Of a DNA stretch of 42,156 bases, positions 23,582 to 31,382 are shown piece after piece. Source of the stretch: Myxococcales bacterium (lineage in GTDB: Bacteria > Myxococcota_A > Polyangia > Polyangiales > Polyangiaceae); contig CANJCO010000044.1 of the NCBI GenBank assembly GCA_947473045.1, forward strand, positions 1 through 42,156. Direction: 5' to 3'. Made by a program: the position numbers and the translations under genes. Below the pieces are notes generated by a model, which ran no database searches, was not told the DNA's origin, and was given only the letters and a program-made list of their open reading frames with translations. The stretch's first letter is position 1. Each line of letters begins with the position of its first letter.

Positions 23582-24529
23582 ATGCAGTTCATGGAAATCG
23601 CCCGCGCTCGCGGTGTCCGAGCGCTCGTTGCGTGCGTCGTCACTGCGGGCCTGTGCTTCGCCGCGCTTAGCGCGTCGCAACAGCCGCCCGGGGCCCTTCT
23701 CGCCCGAATCGGCGGGACGTCTCCCTTCGCGTTTTTCGTGGCCGCAGCAGGCTGGTTGGTGCTCGTTTCGGTGCAGTGCCTTCGCTGGCACCTCGTGGCG
23801 TCGCGTGTCGGAAAGCTCTCATTTTCTGAGGCTTTGGCGCTTCGTGCGATTGGCAATCTGGCCAACACAGTCCTTCCTGCGCGCGGAGGGGACGCCGTTC
23901 GCGTCGAGCTGTTTCGCGCGCTCGCGTCGACGTCGCGCGCCGCGGTTGTCGGCGCCGAGCTGGCCGACGTGTGGCTCGACAAAATCGGCTGGCTGCCGTC
24001 GCTGCTGCTGGTTTGCGCGGTCGGCTCCCCCCCGGCATGGGCGGCCCGCGCGGCGATGCTGATGACCGTACTCATCGCGGCCGCATACGCGCTCGCAACG
24101 TGTGCGCGTCGGCTCGCGCGGCGCCCCGACTGGCTCGAAGCCGTGCTGACCGGGATCGCGCCGCCAGGGCGCGCCGGCGCATGGCTCGCGCCGCTGCTGA
24201 TCACGCCGCTGCCCTGGTTGCTCGAGACCGCGGTGCTCATGGGAGTCGGTCGCGTGGCCGGCATCGAGCTTGGGCCCACCGGCGCCTTCGTGCTGCTCAC
24301 CGCGCAGAACCTGGCCCTGATCGTGCCAACACCCGCGGGGCTGGGGGCCGCCGAGGCGGGCGCCGCCAGCGCGCTCGTGGCCCTTGGGTTCCCGCGCGAG
24401 GCGTCGCTGACCTTCGCGGTCGTGTATCGGCTCGGCCAGCTCGGAGCGATCGTCGTCGCCGGGGTCGTCGCGGCGCTGCTGGTCGCCCGCAAGCTAAAGC
24501 GTGCGCGGGCGCTCGCTCCCGCGCGGTGA
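23582..24529 (+). CDS. Flippase-like membrane protein (lysylphosphatidylglycerol synthase TM/UPF0104 family)
   Basis: 315-residue polytopic protein with about eight helices. It has the UPF0104 pattern: a first helix after the start, SVQCLRWHLVASRVG, AIGNLANTVLPARGGDAVRVELF (the N-x-hydrophobic-P-x-R-G-GD-x-R motif) and IVPTPAGLGAAEAGAASAL near the C-terminus (the P-x-G-LG-x-x-E motif). Relatives move lipids or lipid-linked sugars across the inner membrane. It is divergent from the inositol-lipid operon, so flipping its product is an attractive guess. The ATG at 23582 has only a weak ribosome site (GGGTG); a second ATG lies nine bases on. Confidence 0.87.
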   Translation: MQFMEIARARGVRALVACVVTAGLCFAALSASQQPPGALLARIGGTSPFAFFVAAAGWLVLVSVQCLRWHLVASRVGKLSFSEALALRAIGNLANTVLPARGGDAVRVELFRALASTSRAAVVGAELADVWLDKIGWLPSLLLVCAVGSPPAWAARAAMLMTVLIAAAYALATCARRLARRPDWLEAVLTGIAPPGRAGAWLAPLLITPLPWLLETAVLMGVGRVAGIELGPTGAFVLLTAQNLALIVPTPAGLGAAEAGAASALVALGFPREASLTFAVVYRLGQLGAIVVAGVVAALLVARKLKRARALAPAR

Positions 24530-24598
24530 CCGCAGCGGGCGGTGGGCGCCTCGCAGAAGTCTCACGCGCCCGCCCGATCGTTGATATTATCCTCGGCG

Positions 24599-26011
24599 AT
24601 GTCCGAATCGCAAGTCGTCGGCAGGTACGTGCTGTGCGGCGCCCTCGCGTCGGGCGGAATGGCGACCGTGCACCTCGGGCGGCTGCTCGGCGCCGCCGGT
24701 TTCTCCCGAACGGTCGCCATCAAGCGAATGCACCCGCAGTTCGCACAAGACCCTGAGTTTGCGGCCATGTTTCTTGACGAGGCCCGCCTCGCCGGGCGCA
24801 TTCGGCACCCGAACGTCGTGTCGGTAATCGACGTGGTCGCCGATGGTGGCGAGATGCTTCTCGTCATGGAATACGTTCAAGGTGAGTCGCTCGCGAAGCT
24901 GCTCAGCTGCGCCCGCAAGCGCGGCGAGCGCGTGCCCGGCCCCATCGCGGCCGCGATCGTTTGCAACGCCCTCGACGGCCTGCACGCCGCGCACGAGGCG
25001 CGCGACGAGCTCGGAGAACGGCTCGGCATCGTCCATCGCGACGTCTCGCCGCAGAATGTGATGGTCGGCACCGATGGGTGCGCGCGGGTGCTCGATTTCG
25101 GGATCGCAAAGGCCGCCGGACGCGCGCAGGTCACGCGCGAGGGACAGCTCAAGGGCAAGCTCGCCTACATGGCGCCTGAGCAGCTCAACGGCTCCGTAAC
25201 CGAGCTGAGCGACGTGCACGCCATGGGCGTCGTGCTCTGGGAGACGCTGGTCGGAAAGCGCCTGTTCGCGGCGGATACCGAAGGCCACGTCGTCACGAAA
25301 GTACTGACTGCAACGGCGGCCGCTCCAAGCGTCGCTGCACCGGGGACGTCCGACGCCTTTGACGCCGTCGTGCTCCGAGCGCTCGCGAAAAACCCGGCCG
25401 ACCGCTTCGACTCTGCGCAGGCGATGTCGATCGCGCTCGGTGCGTGCGCCAAAAAAGCCGAGCCGCATGAAGTGGCCGCGTGGATCCAGCGCGTCGCCGG
25501 CGACCTGCTCACGGCGCGGGCGGTCGTCCTCGCCGACGTAGAGAGCAACCCGTCGCAGACGCGCCCTACCGTGCTGCCCGCGGCAACCACGGCCGCGGCG
25601 GCCACGGCCACGGCCACGGCCACGGCCACGGCAACCGCGGCGACCGACACGCGCGGCGACCTCTCAAGCGACGCGCTGCTCAGCAAGCCGCCCGGGGCGT
25701 GGCCTTTCCGCGCCCGGGTTCTGGCCGCGGTCGTCGCGCTGGCGGCCGCGCTTACGTTTGCGGCACTGGCCCTGCGGAGTCCGCCAGCCACGAGTGCTGC
25801 GGCACCGGCGCCGGGCCCATCAGCGTCCGCTGTGGCAACCGCCGCCGCCCCGAGCGCTTCTGCAGCGCCCGCGTTCGACGCATCGGTCGCAGCGAGCCCG
25901 ACGGGCGCTCCCGCTCCCTCGACCTCCCAGTCCCCAAGGGCTACCCTCCCAACTTCTGCGCCGCCCCGCTCGCGCCCGCAATCCCCCGCAGCACTCCCGG
26001 ATCACCTATGA
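24599..26011 (+). CDS. Transmembrane Ser/Thr protein kinase (Hanks type)
   Basis: 470 residues. The kinase domain spans about 9-290: ATP loop LASGGMATVHLG, TVAIKRM (Lys), the catalytic loop IVHRDVSPQNVM, LDFGIAKAAG and YMAPEQL. HRD is followed by Val-Ser instead of the usual x-Lys, a variant common in myxobacterial kinases. An Ala/Thr dipeptide run at about 334-345, coded by a GGCCAC repeat, leads to one membrane helix (about 365-390, VLAAVVALAAALTFAALAL). The outer tail of some 75 residues is rich in Ala, Pro and Ser with no recognisable sensor domain. It overlaps the PEGA gene as ATGA, so the two are probably made together. Its signal is unknown. Confidence 0.94.
   Translation: MSESQVVGRYVLCGALASGGMATVHLGRLLGAAGFSRTVAIKRMHPQFAQDPEFAAMFLDEARLAGRIRHPNVVSVIDVVADGGEMLLVMEYVQGESLAKLLSCARKRGERVPGPIAAAIVCNALDGLHAAHEARDELGERLGIVHRDVSPQNVMVGTDGCARVLDFGIAKAAGRAQVTREGQLKGKLAYMAPEQLNGSVTELSDVHAMGVVLWETLVGKRLFAADTEGHVVTKVLTATAAAPSVAAPGTSDAFDAVVLRALAKNPADRFDSAQAMSIALGACAKKAEPHEVAAWIQRVAGDLLTARAVVLADVESNPSQTRPTVLPAATTAAAATATATATATATAATDTRGDLSSDALLSKPPGAWPFRARVLAAVVALAAALTFAALALRSPPATSAAAPAPGPSASAVATAAAPSASAAPAFDASVAASPTGAPAPSTSQSPRATLPTSAPPRSRPQSPAALPDHL
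25600..25629 (+). repeat. Hexanucleotide microsatellite (GGCCAC)5 inside the kinase gene
   Basis: Five perfect tandem GGCCAC units, flanked by imperfect ones, code for an alternating Ala-Thr run in the juxtamembrane linker of the kinase. As the unit is six bases, slippage would lengthen or shorten the linker by two residues without breaking the frame. Confidence 0.9.
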
Positions 26012-26916
26012 GAGTCTCCCCGCTCCCGCTCGCGCTGCTGCTGACGATCGCAGCGCCCACGTCGCTCTTCGCTGCCCCCCCGGTCAGCCCGGCCACAGCG
26101 CTCAAGCAGAGCGGCGACGACCTGCTGGCCCGCAGGCAGTTCGTCGAGGCGCTCGACGCCTACGAGCGCTCCTTCGCAATCGATCCGAACCCTGCCCTTC
26201 ACTACAATCGTGGACGCGCGCTCGAGTTTCTCGCCCGTTATCCCGAGGCCGTCGACGCCTTCAAGCGCTTCGCGGCGGAGGCGCCTGCCGACCTCAAGGC
26301 CAAAGTTCCGAACCTCCCGGGGCACGTCGTCGAGCTCGAGGCGAAGGTCGCAACGTTCACCCTCGTCGCCAACGTACCCGGGGCGCGCGTCCTGTTCGCC
26401 GGTCGGGAGGTTGGCCGTGTGCCGCTGACTGGCCCGGTCCGCGTGAATGCGGGCACGGCGACGCTCGAGGCCGTCGCGGAGGGTTACGTCGACTACCGAC
26501 AGGAGGTAACACTCGCGGGAGGCACCGCCACCGCCATCAACGTCGAGTTGTCAGCGCGCGACGTCGCCAGCTACCTGCTCATCAAGAGCCCGGTCGCGTC
26601 GGCGCGCGTGTCGATCGACGGAAAGTTCGTCGGCCTAGTGCCGGCCGAAGCAACGCTCGCGCCCGGACCGCACCCCGTGCACGTCGAGCGCGACGGCTAC
26701 GACAGCGCCGACACGCAGATCGTCCTTCGCAAAGGCGAGCGGCGCGAGGTGTCGATCGACTTGAGCCAGGCGAAGCCGATTTACGCGCGCTGGTGGTTCT
26801 GGACCGGCATCGGCGTCGTCGTCGCCGGAGCCGCGGCCGGCGCTTCGTACTACGCGCTCACGACCGAGCGCGCGGCGCCGTCGGGCAATTTTTCTCCGGG
26901 GCAGCTCTCGTTCTGA
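26008..26916 (+). CDS. Secreted TPR/PEGA-domain protein with C-terminal membrane helix
   Basis: 302 residues. It has an export signal at 1-22 (LPLALLLTIAAPTSLFAAPP). A TPR-like helical pair follows at about 30-80, ALKQSGDDLLARRQFVEALD and YERSFAIDPNPALHYNRG. Two PEGA-type beta modules come next (about 108-180 and 185-255: VPGARVLFAGREVGRVPLTG; SPVASARVSIDGKFVGLVPA). A final helix is at about 268-285 (WWFWTGIGVVVAGAAAGASYY). PEGA modules are surface or periplasmic domains of unknown ligand, common in myxobacteria next to kinases. The ATGA overlap with the kinase suggests it works with it, perhaps as a sensor or an envelope anchor (inference). Confidence 0.88.
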   Translation: MRVSPLPLALLLTIAAPTSLFAAPPVSPATALKQSGDDLLARRQFVEALDAYERSFAIDPNPALHYNRGRALEFLARYPEAVDAFKRFAAEAPADLKAKVPNLPGHVVELEAKVATFTLVANVPGARVLFAGREVGRVPLTGPVRVNAGTATLEAVAEGYVDYRQEVTLAGGTATAINVELSARDVASYLLIKSPVASARVSIDGKFVGLVPAEATLAPGPHPVHVERDGYDSADTQIVLRKGERREVSIDLSQAKPIYARWWFWTGIGVVVAGAAAGASYYALTTERAAPSGNFSPGQLSF

Positions 26917-28019
26917 ACTCGCAGACCTCGCGCCCGAGCCGCCTGCGTGGCGCCGCGGAATTTTTGCTCGTCGGCGGATTCACCCCCCTCGCGATCGCGC
27001 TTTCTTGGGCGATTCGTCACAGGTTTCCGCTCAGCGACGCGGAATACGCAGCCGGCTTGCTCACGTTCTGCGCCGCATTCGTGGTCAACGATCCCCACTT
27101 CACCGTCAGCTATCTGCTCTTTTACAGGGGGTTTCGCGCGCGAGCCCTCGGTCCCGCCTTCGCTGGCGCGCAGCGCGTCCGGTACTGGTTCGCCGGGGTG
27201 ATCGCGCCGATCGCGCTGGCTGCGTGGGCGGTCGCCGCGCTGGCATCGCGCTCGCCCCTCGCGCTCGGGCTGATGATCCAGCTGATGTTCTTCTGGGTCG
27301 GCTTTCACTACGTCAAGCAAGGCTTCGGCGTGATGCTTGCGTTGAGCGCCCGGCGGGGAGTGACGTACTCGCCGGCGGAGCGCACGGCGATCGTCGCGCA
27401 CGCCCTGGCCGGCTGGGCCTACGCGTGGGCCACCCCGTACGATCCCGGGCGCGAGGTGATCGAAAAAGGTGTAATCTACAACACGATCGCCCATCCGCGC
27501 TGGCTCGAGCCGCTCACCCTCACGTGCCTCGTCGTCACGGCGATCGCGCTCTCGGTCGCGCTCCTCGCGAAGTGGCGCCGCGACAGGAGGCTGCCGATTG
27601 GCACTCCGCTCACAGCGCTGCTGTGCAGCATCTGGGCGTGGTCGATCTTCTCCGGCCGTGACCCGCTCGTGCGCTACCTCGTACCCGCGCTCCACTCGCT
27701 GCAGTACCTGTATTTCGTCTATTTGATGCGCGGCAACGAGGCCGCCGAGCGAGAGGGCCCGCCGTGGTTCGAGGCGACGCGAGCGCAGAAGCTCACTGCG
27801 CTTTTCGGGGGCTCAGTCGCGCTCGGCGCGCTCGTGTTTCACGCGGGCCCAAGCGCGCTCGACGCGGCGGTCGTTCCGCGTGCGTGGCGCTTCACCGACC
27901 TCGGCGCCACGCCATGCTTCGCCGCGCTCTACGCCTTCATCAACTTGCACCACTACCTTATCGACTGGGTCATCTGGCGGAGAGACAACACCGAGACGCG
28001 CTACCTGCGGGTGAGCTAA
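26913..28019 (+). CDS. Unrecognised polytopic membrane protein with His motifs
   Basis: About 368 residues and nine or ten hydrophobic segments. Four histidine-bearing stretches lie in or near helices: NDPHFTVSYLLFY, FFWVGFHYVKQGFG, LHSLQYLYFVYLM and FINLHHYLIDWVIWR. This distribution is what one sees in membrane metal- or haem-dependent enzymes, but I do not recognise the family and give no function. The start is unusual. No ATG or GTG fits; CTG at 26913 forms a CTGA overlap with the PEGA stop, matching the four-base overlaps used elsewhere here. TTG at 26964 is the alternative but would cut into the likely N-terminus (RLRGAAEFLLVGGF). The downstream glutaredoxin-like gene begins one base after the stop. 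Confidence 0.8.
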   Translation: MNSQTSRPSRLRGAAEFLLVGGFTPLAIALSWAIRHRFPLSDAEYAAGLLTFCAAFVVNDPHFTVSYLLFYRGFRARALGPAFAGAQRVRYWFAGVIAPIALAAWAVAALASRSPLALGLMIQLMFFWVGFHYVKQGFGVMLALSARRGVTYSPAERTAIVAHALAGWAYAWATPYDPGREVIEKGVIYNTIAHPRWLEPLTLTCLVVTAIALSVALLAKWRRDRRLPIGTPLTALLCSIWAWSIFSGRDPLVRYLVPALHSLQYLYFVYLMRGNEAAEREGPPWFEATRAQKLTALFGGSVALGALVFHAGPSALDAAVVPRAWRFTDLGATPCFAALYAFINLHHYLIDWVIWRRDNTETRYLRVS

Positions 28020-28020
28020 C

Positions 28021-28416
28021 GTGCCCCGCGCCATGTCCAACGCAAGCTCCCATCGCGTCATCCTCGAACCCGCCCACATCGCGCCCGCAGCCGCTGAAGA
28101 AGTCGCCGCGTTCCACGCCGACATCATCGCCGAAATCACCGCGGCCATCGCGAAGCACCCGGTCGTCGTCGTAGGCATGGCCCAAAACCCGCACGTCAAG
28201 AAGGTGCGCGCCGCGCTGACCGCCGCCGGCGTTACGTTCGAGTACCTCGAATATGGCAGCTACTTGTCGAAGTGGCGCGAGCGCCTCGCCATCAAGCTCT
28301 GGAGCGGATGGCCGACGTTTCCTCAGGTCTTCGTGGGCGGCACCCTCGTCGGCGGCGAAACGCTCACCGTCGCTGCGATCGCCGACGGATCGCTCGCGAA
28401 GCGCATCAGCGGCTGA
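28021..28416 (+). CDS. Glutaredoxin-like protein lacking all cysteines
   Basis: 131 residues with a glutaredoxin fold: VVVVGMAQNPHVKKVRAAL at about 48-66, then GVTFEYLEYG, and the glutathione-binding WPTFPQVFVGGTLVGG at about 97-112. The active site that is normally CPYC or CGFS reads NPHV, and the protein has no cysteine anywhere. It therefore cannot do thiol-disulfide exchange or hold an iron-sulfur cluster by the usual Cys. It may be a binding-only relative. The GTG at 28021 is preferred to the ATG four codons later because GGTGAG sits five bases ahead of it. It ends the plus-strand run, six bases from the convergent hydrolase gene. Confidence 0.85.
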   Translation: MPRAMSNASSHRVILEPAHIAPAAAEEVAAFHADIIAEITAAIAKHPVVVVGMAQNPHVKKVRAALTAAGVTFEYLEYGSYLSKWRERLAIKLWSGWPTFPQVFVGGTLVGGETLTVAAIADGSLAKRISG

Positions 28417-28422
28417 GACGAT

Positions 28423-29352
28423 TCACACGCCGGCGCTGCGCCGCGCGGCCGCGACAAACGCCAGGCCTTGCGCGTTGAGCTCCACGTCGAGCGCAAGCAG
28501 CGCTCGCTCGGCGTCGCCGAATTCGGGCGCTTCGGCGGCGATCGCTTCGCGCCAGCGGTCGGCGAGGCGCGCCTCCATCGCGGGGAGCGGCTCGTCGCCG
28601 CGCGCAGCCTCGTCGACCCACGCCTCGGCGCGATCGATGAACCGAAGCACCTGCGCGGCGATGGCGGGCGCGTCGTCGTGAGCGCCGAAGTGTGTGGGAC
28701 ATACGAATCGCTCGCCGAGCGAGAGCACCGTGGCGACGCTGCGTCTGGCCGCGCCTGCGTCGAAGTTGGTAGGGCTCGTCGACGCCATCGCGAACAGGCC
28801 GCGCCCTTGAAGCGCGGGATAAACGAGGCCAAACGTGTCGCCCGTATACACGCTAAAAACAGCCGGATCGTCGATCACGATGTGGTGATTGGCGTGCCCG
28901 GCAGTGTGATGAGCAACGAGCCGGGAACCTCCCAGTTCGAATGACTCGCCGTCCGCGAGCGCCCGCACACGCTCCGGGGCGATGCTCCCAACGACGCCAT
29001 AAAGCGCCGCAAATCGGGCCTCGCCGTAGACAGACGTCGCGCTCGCCACGAGCCGGGTCGGATCGACCAAATGCCGCGCCGCCCTCGGGTGGGCGAGCAG
29101 CGTGGCGTTCGGGCAGGCGTCCATGAGCGCCCCAGCGCCCGCGGCATGATCGAGGTGCGCATGGGTGACCACCACATAACGCACGTCTTCCGGGCGCCGG
29201 CCGTGCGCGCGGAGTGCCGCCAGCAACTTTGGCAGGGCGTGCGCGGTGTGGGCCTCGATGAACGCGCACTCGTCCCCTGCTACGCGCAGGTAGCAGGCAG
29301 TGAACTCCGGCGTCGTATCGGCGTCGATGGTATGGCGCGCGTGGGCCGTCAT
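28423..29352 (-). CDS. Metallo-beta-lactamase-fold hydrolase
   Basis: 309 residues with the metal sites in order: THAHLDHAAG (HxHxDH), HHTAGHANHH, YTGDTFG and PTHFGAHDD. It resembles the glyoxalase-II-like/alkyl-sulfatase-like branch that hydrolyses thioesters or other esters. There is no signal peptide, so it is cytoplasmic. The C-terminal 80 residues are helical (AQVLRFIDRAEAWVDEAARG) and may form a lid or dimer surface. ATG at 29352 was chosen as it follows the lipoprotein stop by four bases; the nine-codon longer form would overlap that gene. The substrate is unknown. Confidence 0.88.
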   Translation of the reverse strand: MTAHARHTIDADTTPEFTACYLRVAGDECAFIEAHTAHALPKLLAALRAHGRRPEDVRYVVVTHAHLDHAAGAGALMDACPNATLLAHPRAARHLVDPTRLVASATSVYGEARFAALYGVVGSIAPERVRALADGESFELGGSRLVAHHTAGHANHHIVIDDPAVFSVYTGDTFGLVYPALQGRGLFAMASTSPTNFDAGAARRSVATVLSLGERFVCPTHFGAHDDAPAIAAQVLRFIDRAEAWVDEAARGDEPLPAMEARLADRWREAIAAEAPEFGDAERALLALDVELNAQGLAFVAAARRSAGV

Positions 29353-29356
29353 CGGC

Positions 29357-31303
29357 TTATGGCAGATTGCAGGGGCCACCGCAGACCGAGGTCACTTGAC
29401 CGTCGGGCCTGCAAAACGCGGCGATCTGATCGAGCGCCTTTTGGCTCGCCCAAACCGAGTCGTGCGCCCCGTTGTCTTTCGGCAGCGAAGTGTCGTCGTC
29501 GGGCGGGAGCGGCGTTTTGTGTGAGTTCCACTGGGTGTAGGCCGAATCGAGCGGGGCGGCGGCAGTCGCGAGCCCCGGCACCGGCTCACTCAAGTCGAAC
29601 CCCGTGAGCCCCATGGTTCGCGCGAGCACGCGCGTCGACACGTTCGCGACCTGGGCATCTCCGATCGCCTCCTGAACCAGGATGCGCTTCACAGGAACTC
29701 CGGGAAGCGGATCGGAGAGGAGGTGCGGGGCATACGACGCCGGATCGGTGTGGTCCCACTCCGATTGCGTGTAGGCCATCGCGATCTGACGATCGAGCGG
29801 ATCGGGCAGCAGAATACCGAGCACGCGGCCGAACTGCCCCAAATCGGCCGAGCGGTAGATCATGAGCGACCACTCGCTGCCGGGCACGTTCAGAACGCCG
29901 CGCACCACATCGGGAGTGAGCCCCATGAACGTCGTTCCCTGAATGCCGCCGTTCGAGACACCGAAATAGTAGGCGGCCTTGCCGTCGGTGATCGGCTTGG
30001 CGCCCAGCGCGAGCGCGGGGTCGTCCTTTATCTTCGTCAAGAACGTGCGCGTCATCACCAGCGCGTTGAGCTGCGCCTGCTGAAGCCGATCGGTGATCAC
30101 GTAGAAGTTGTTCAAATCGGCGGTGAGCAGATCGGGCAGCACCTGCACGTCGGACGACGAGAGCCCGATCCAGTCGGTCGCGACGAAGATGGTGCACAGC
30201 CCGTCGGCGGCCGCCTGCGCAGGACCGCCCGTGATTGTCGACTTCGCATTACCGAACAGCCCGTGCCCGAAGACCACCGCCGGGAGAGGCGCCGTCGCCA
30301 TTTGGGCGCACTTCGGGATGGTGATCGTGACCGGGACATCGACGATCGCGCGCATCACCGGGTTGCCGTCAGCGTCGAGCTTCATGGTGGACTTGCCGCT
30401 GTCGTCGGCGAGGTACGAGGGCACCTTCACGGTTGCGTCGATGACCGAGAGCGTGTGCGGCCCGGTGCCTGGCGTCACCGCCAGGATCGAGTATCCCAGC
30501 TCCCCTTTTTCGAGCGCCGCGAACGCATCATCGCGCATCTTCACAAGGTTGCCGGTGGCAGTCTTGTCGCTCGCCGTGACCACGTCCCACGCGAGCGACA
30601 GCTTCGACCGATCGACGCCAGCTTTGCCGAGCACGCCGAAGATTTCCTCGTAACGCGAAGCCAGCGGCTGCAGCGATTTCGACAGGGTGGTGCGGTCACG
30701 GAGCGCGCGGAAGGGCGCCGGAGCCAGGGGAAGTCCGGCCGCATCGCGCAGACCAACCAGCGCAACAATGTAGCGCTTTCCAGCTTTCAGCCGCACGAGC
30801 GGGTGAATGAGGAGCCCCTGGCGCTGGCCGTCGCGCGTGACGTTGGCGTCGACCTCGGCGAAGGCGAGCACGCGCTCGCCGGTCTCGTAGTCAATGACCT
30901 GAACCGGCGAGGCAGGCTGCAGCGACGGAGAAGGATCGCGCCAGCCGAACAGCTGCGACTTGTCGACGCCCGCCGCGAAGTAGGCAACGAAGGGCGTAGC
31001 CGGGGAAAAACCGTCTTTTCGGTTCATGCGCTCGACGCTGAGCGCAGTCCCCGAAGCCTGCACCGGAAGCGCGCCGGTCGCCGGAAGCGACACGCGGTAG
31101 CCGGTCGCGCTCGCGCTGTCCGCGCGCTCGAAAAATGCCGACGGGAACGGCGTGAGGCAATCGTCACCAATGACGGGATTGCAGCCGGCTGCAGCCTCGG
31201 GCGGCGGGGGCGCAGCAGGCGGAGCGGGTTCGCTGGCGCTCGAACACGCAACAGCCACCGCGAGTGAATACGCCAAGGCAAAGAGTGGAGCTTTTGCGTT
31301 CAT
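29357..31303 (-). CDS. Secreted lipoprotein with alpha/beta-hydrolase core
   Basis: 648 residues. A lipoprotein signal (LFALAYSLAVAVAC, Cys20 of the mature end) is followed by a Pro/Ala/Glu linker. It then has about 300 residues of beta-rich sequence with FPSAFFERADSASATGYRVS and an alpha/beta-hydrolase core: PAVVFGHGLFGNAKS (oxyanion-type HG) and GVSNGGIQGT, a G-x-S-x-G nucleophile elbow. The end has a possible disulfide cluster (CRPDGQVTSVCGGPC). It is likely an outer-membrane-anchored esterase or lipase of the family common in myxobacteria. The acid and His positions could not be fixed by eye. It stands between the cysteine-rich lipoprotein genes and the metallo-hydrolase, same strand. Confidence 0.82.
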   Translation of the reverse strand: MNAKAPLFALAYSLAVAVACSSASEPAPPAAPPPPEAAAGCNPVIGDDCLTPFPSAFFERADSASATGYRVSLPATGALPVQASGTALSVERMNRKDGFSPATPFVAYFAAGVDKSQLFGWRDPSPSLQPASPVQVIDYETGERVLAFAEVDANVTRDGQRQGLLIHPLVRLKAGKRYIVALVGLRDAAGLPLAPAPFRALRDRTTLSKSLQPLASRYEEIFGVLGKAGVDRSKLSLAWDVVTASDKTATGNLVKMRDDAFAALEKGELGYSILAVTPGTGPHTLSVIDATVKVPSYLADDSGKSTMKLDADGNPVMRAIVDVPVTITIPKCAQMATAPLPAVVFGHGLFGNAKSTITGGPAQAAADGLCTIFVATDWIGLSSSDVQVLPDLLTADLNNFYVITDRLQQAQLNALVMTRTFLTKIKDDPALALGAKPITDGKAAYYFGVSNGGIQGTTFMGLTPDVVRGVLNVPGSEWSLMIYRSADLGQFGRVLGILLPDPLDRQIAMAYTQSEWDHTDPASYAPHLLSDPLPGVPVKRILVQEAIGDAQVANVSTRVLARTMGLTGFDLSEPVPGLATAAAPLDSAYTQWNSHKTPLPPDDDTSLPKDNGAHDSVWASQKALDQIAAFCRPDGQVTSVCGGPCNLP

Positions 31304-31382
31304 GTTCAAGCGCGAAGTAGGCAGTCGTTGCCGCCCAAAGGCAAGCACGTTCGGGAGCCCGCCGGGCCGGGAAGGCGCGCGG

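Noticed and set aside
24599-25500. Kinase thought inactive because HRD is followed by Val-Ser rather than x-Lys, and the first Gly of the ATP loop is changed
   Set aside because: Lys of VAIK, HRD, Asn and DFG are all present, and the HRDVSPQN form is common among myxobacterial kinases.
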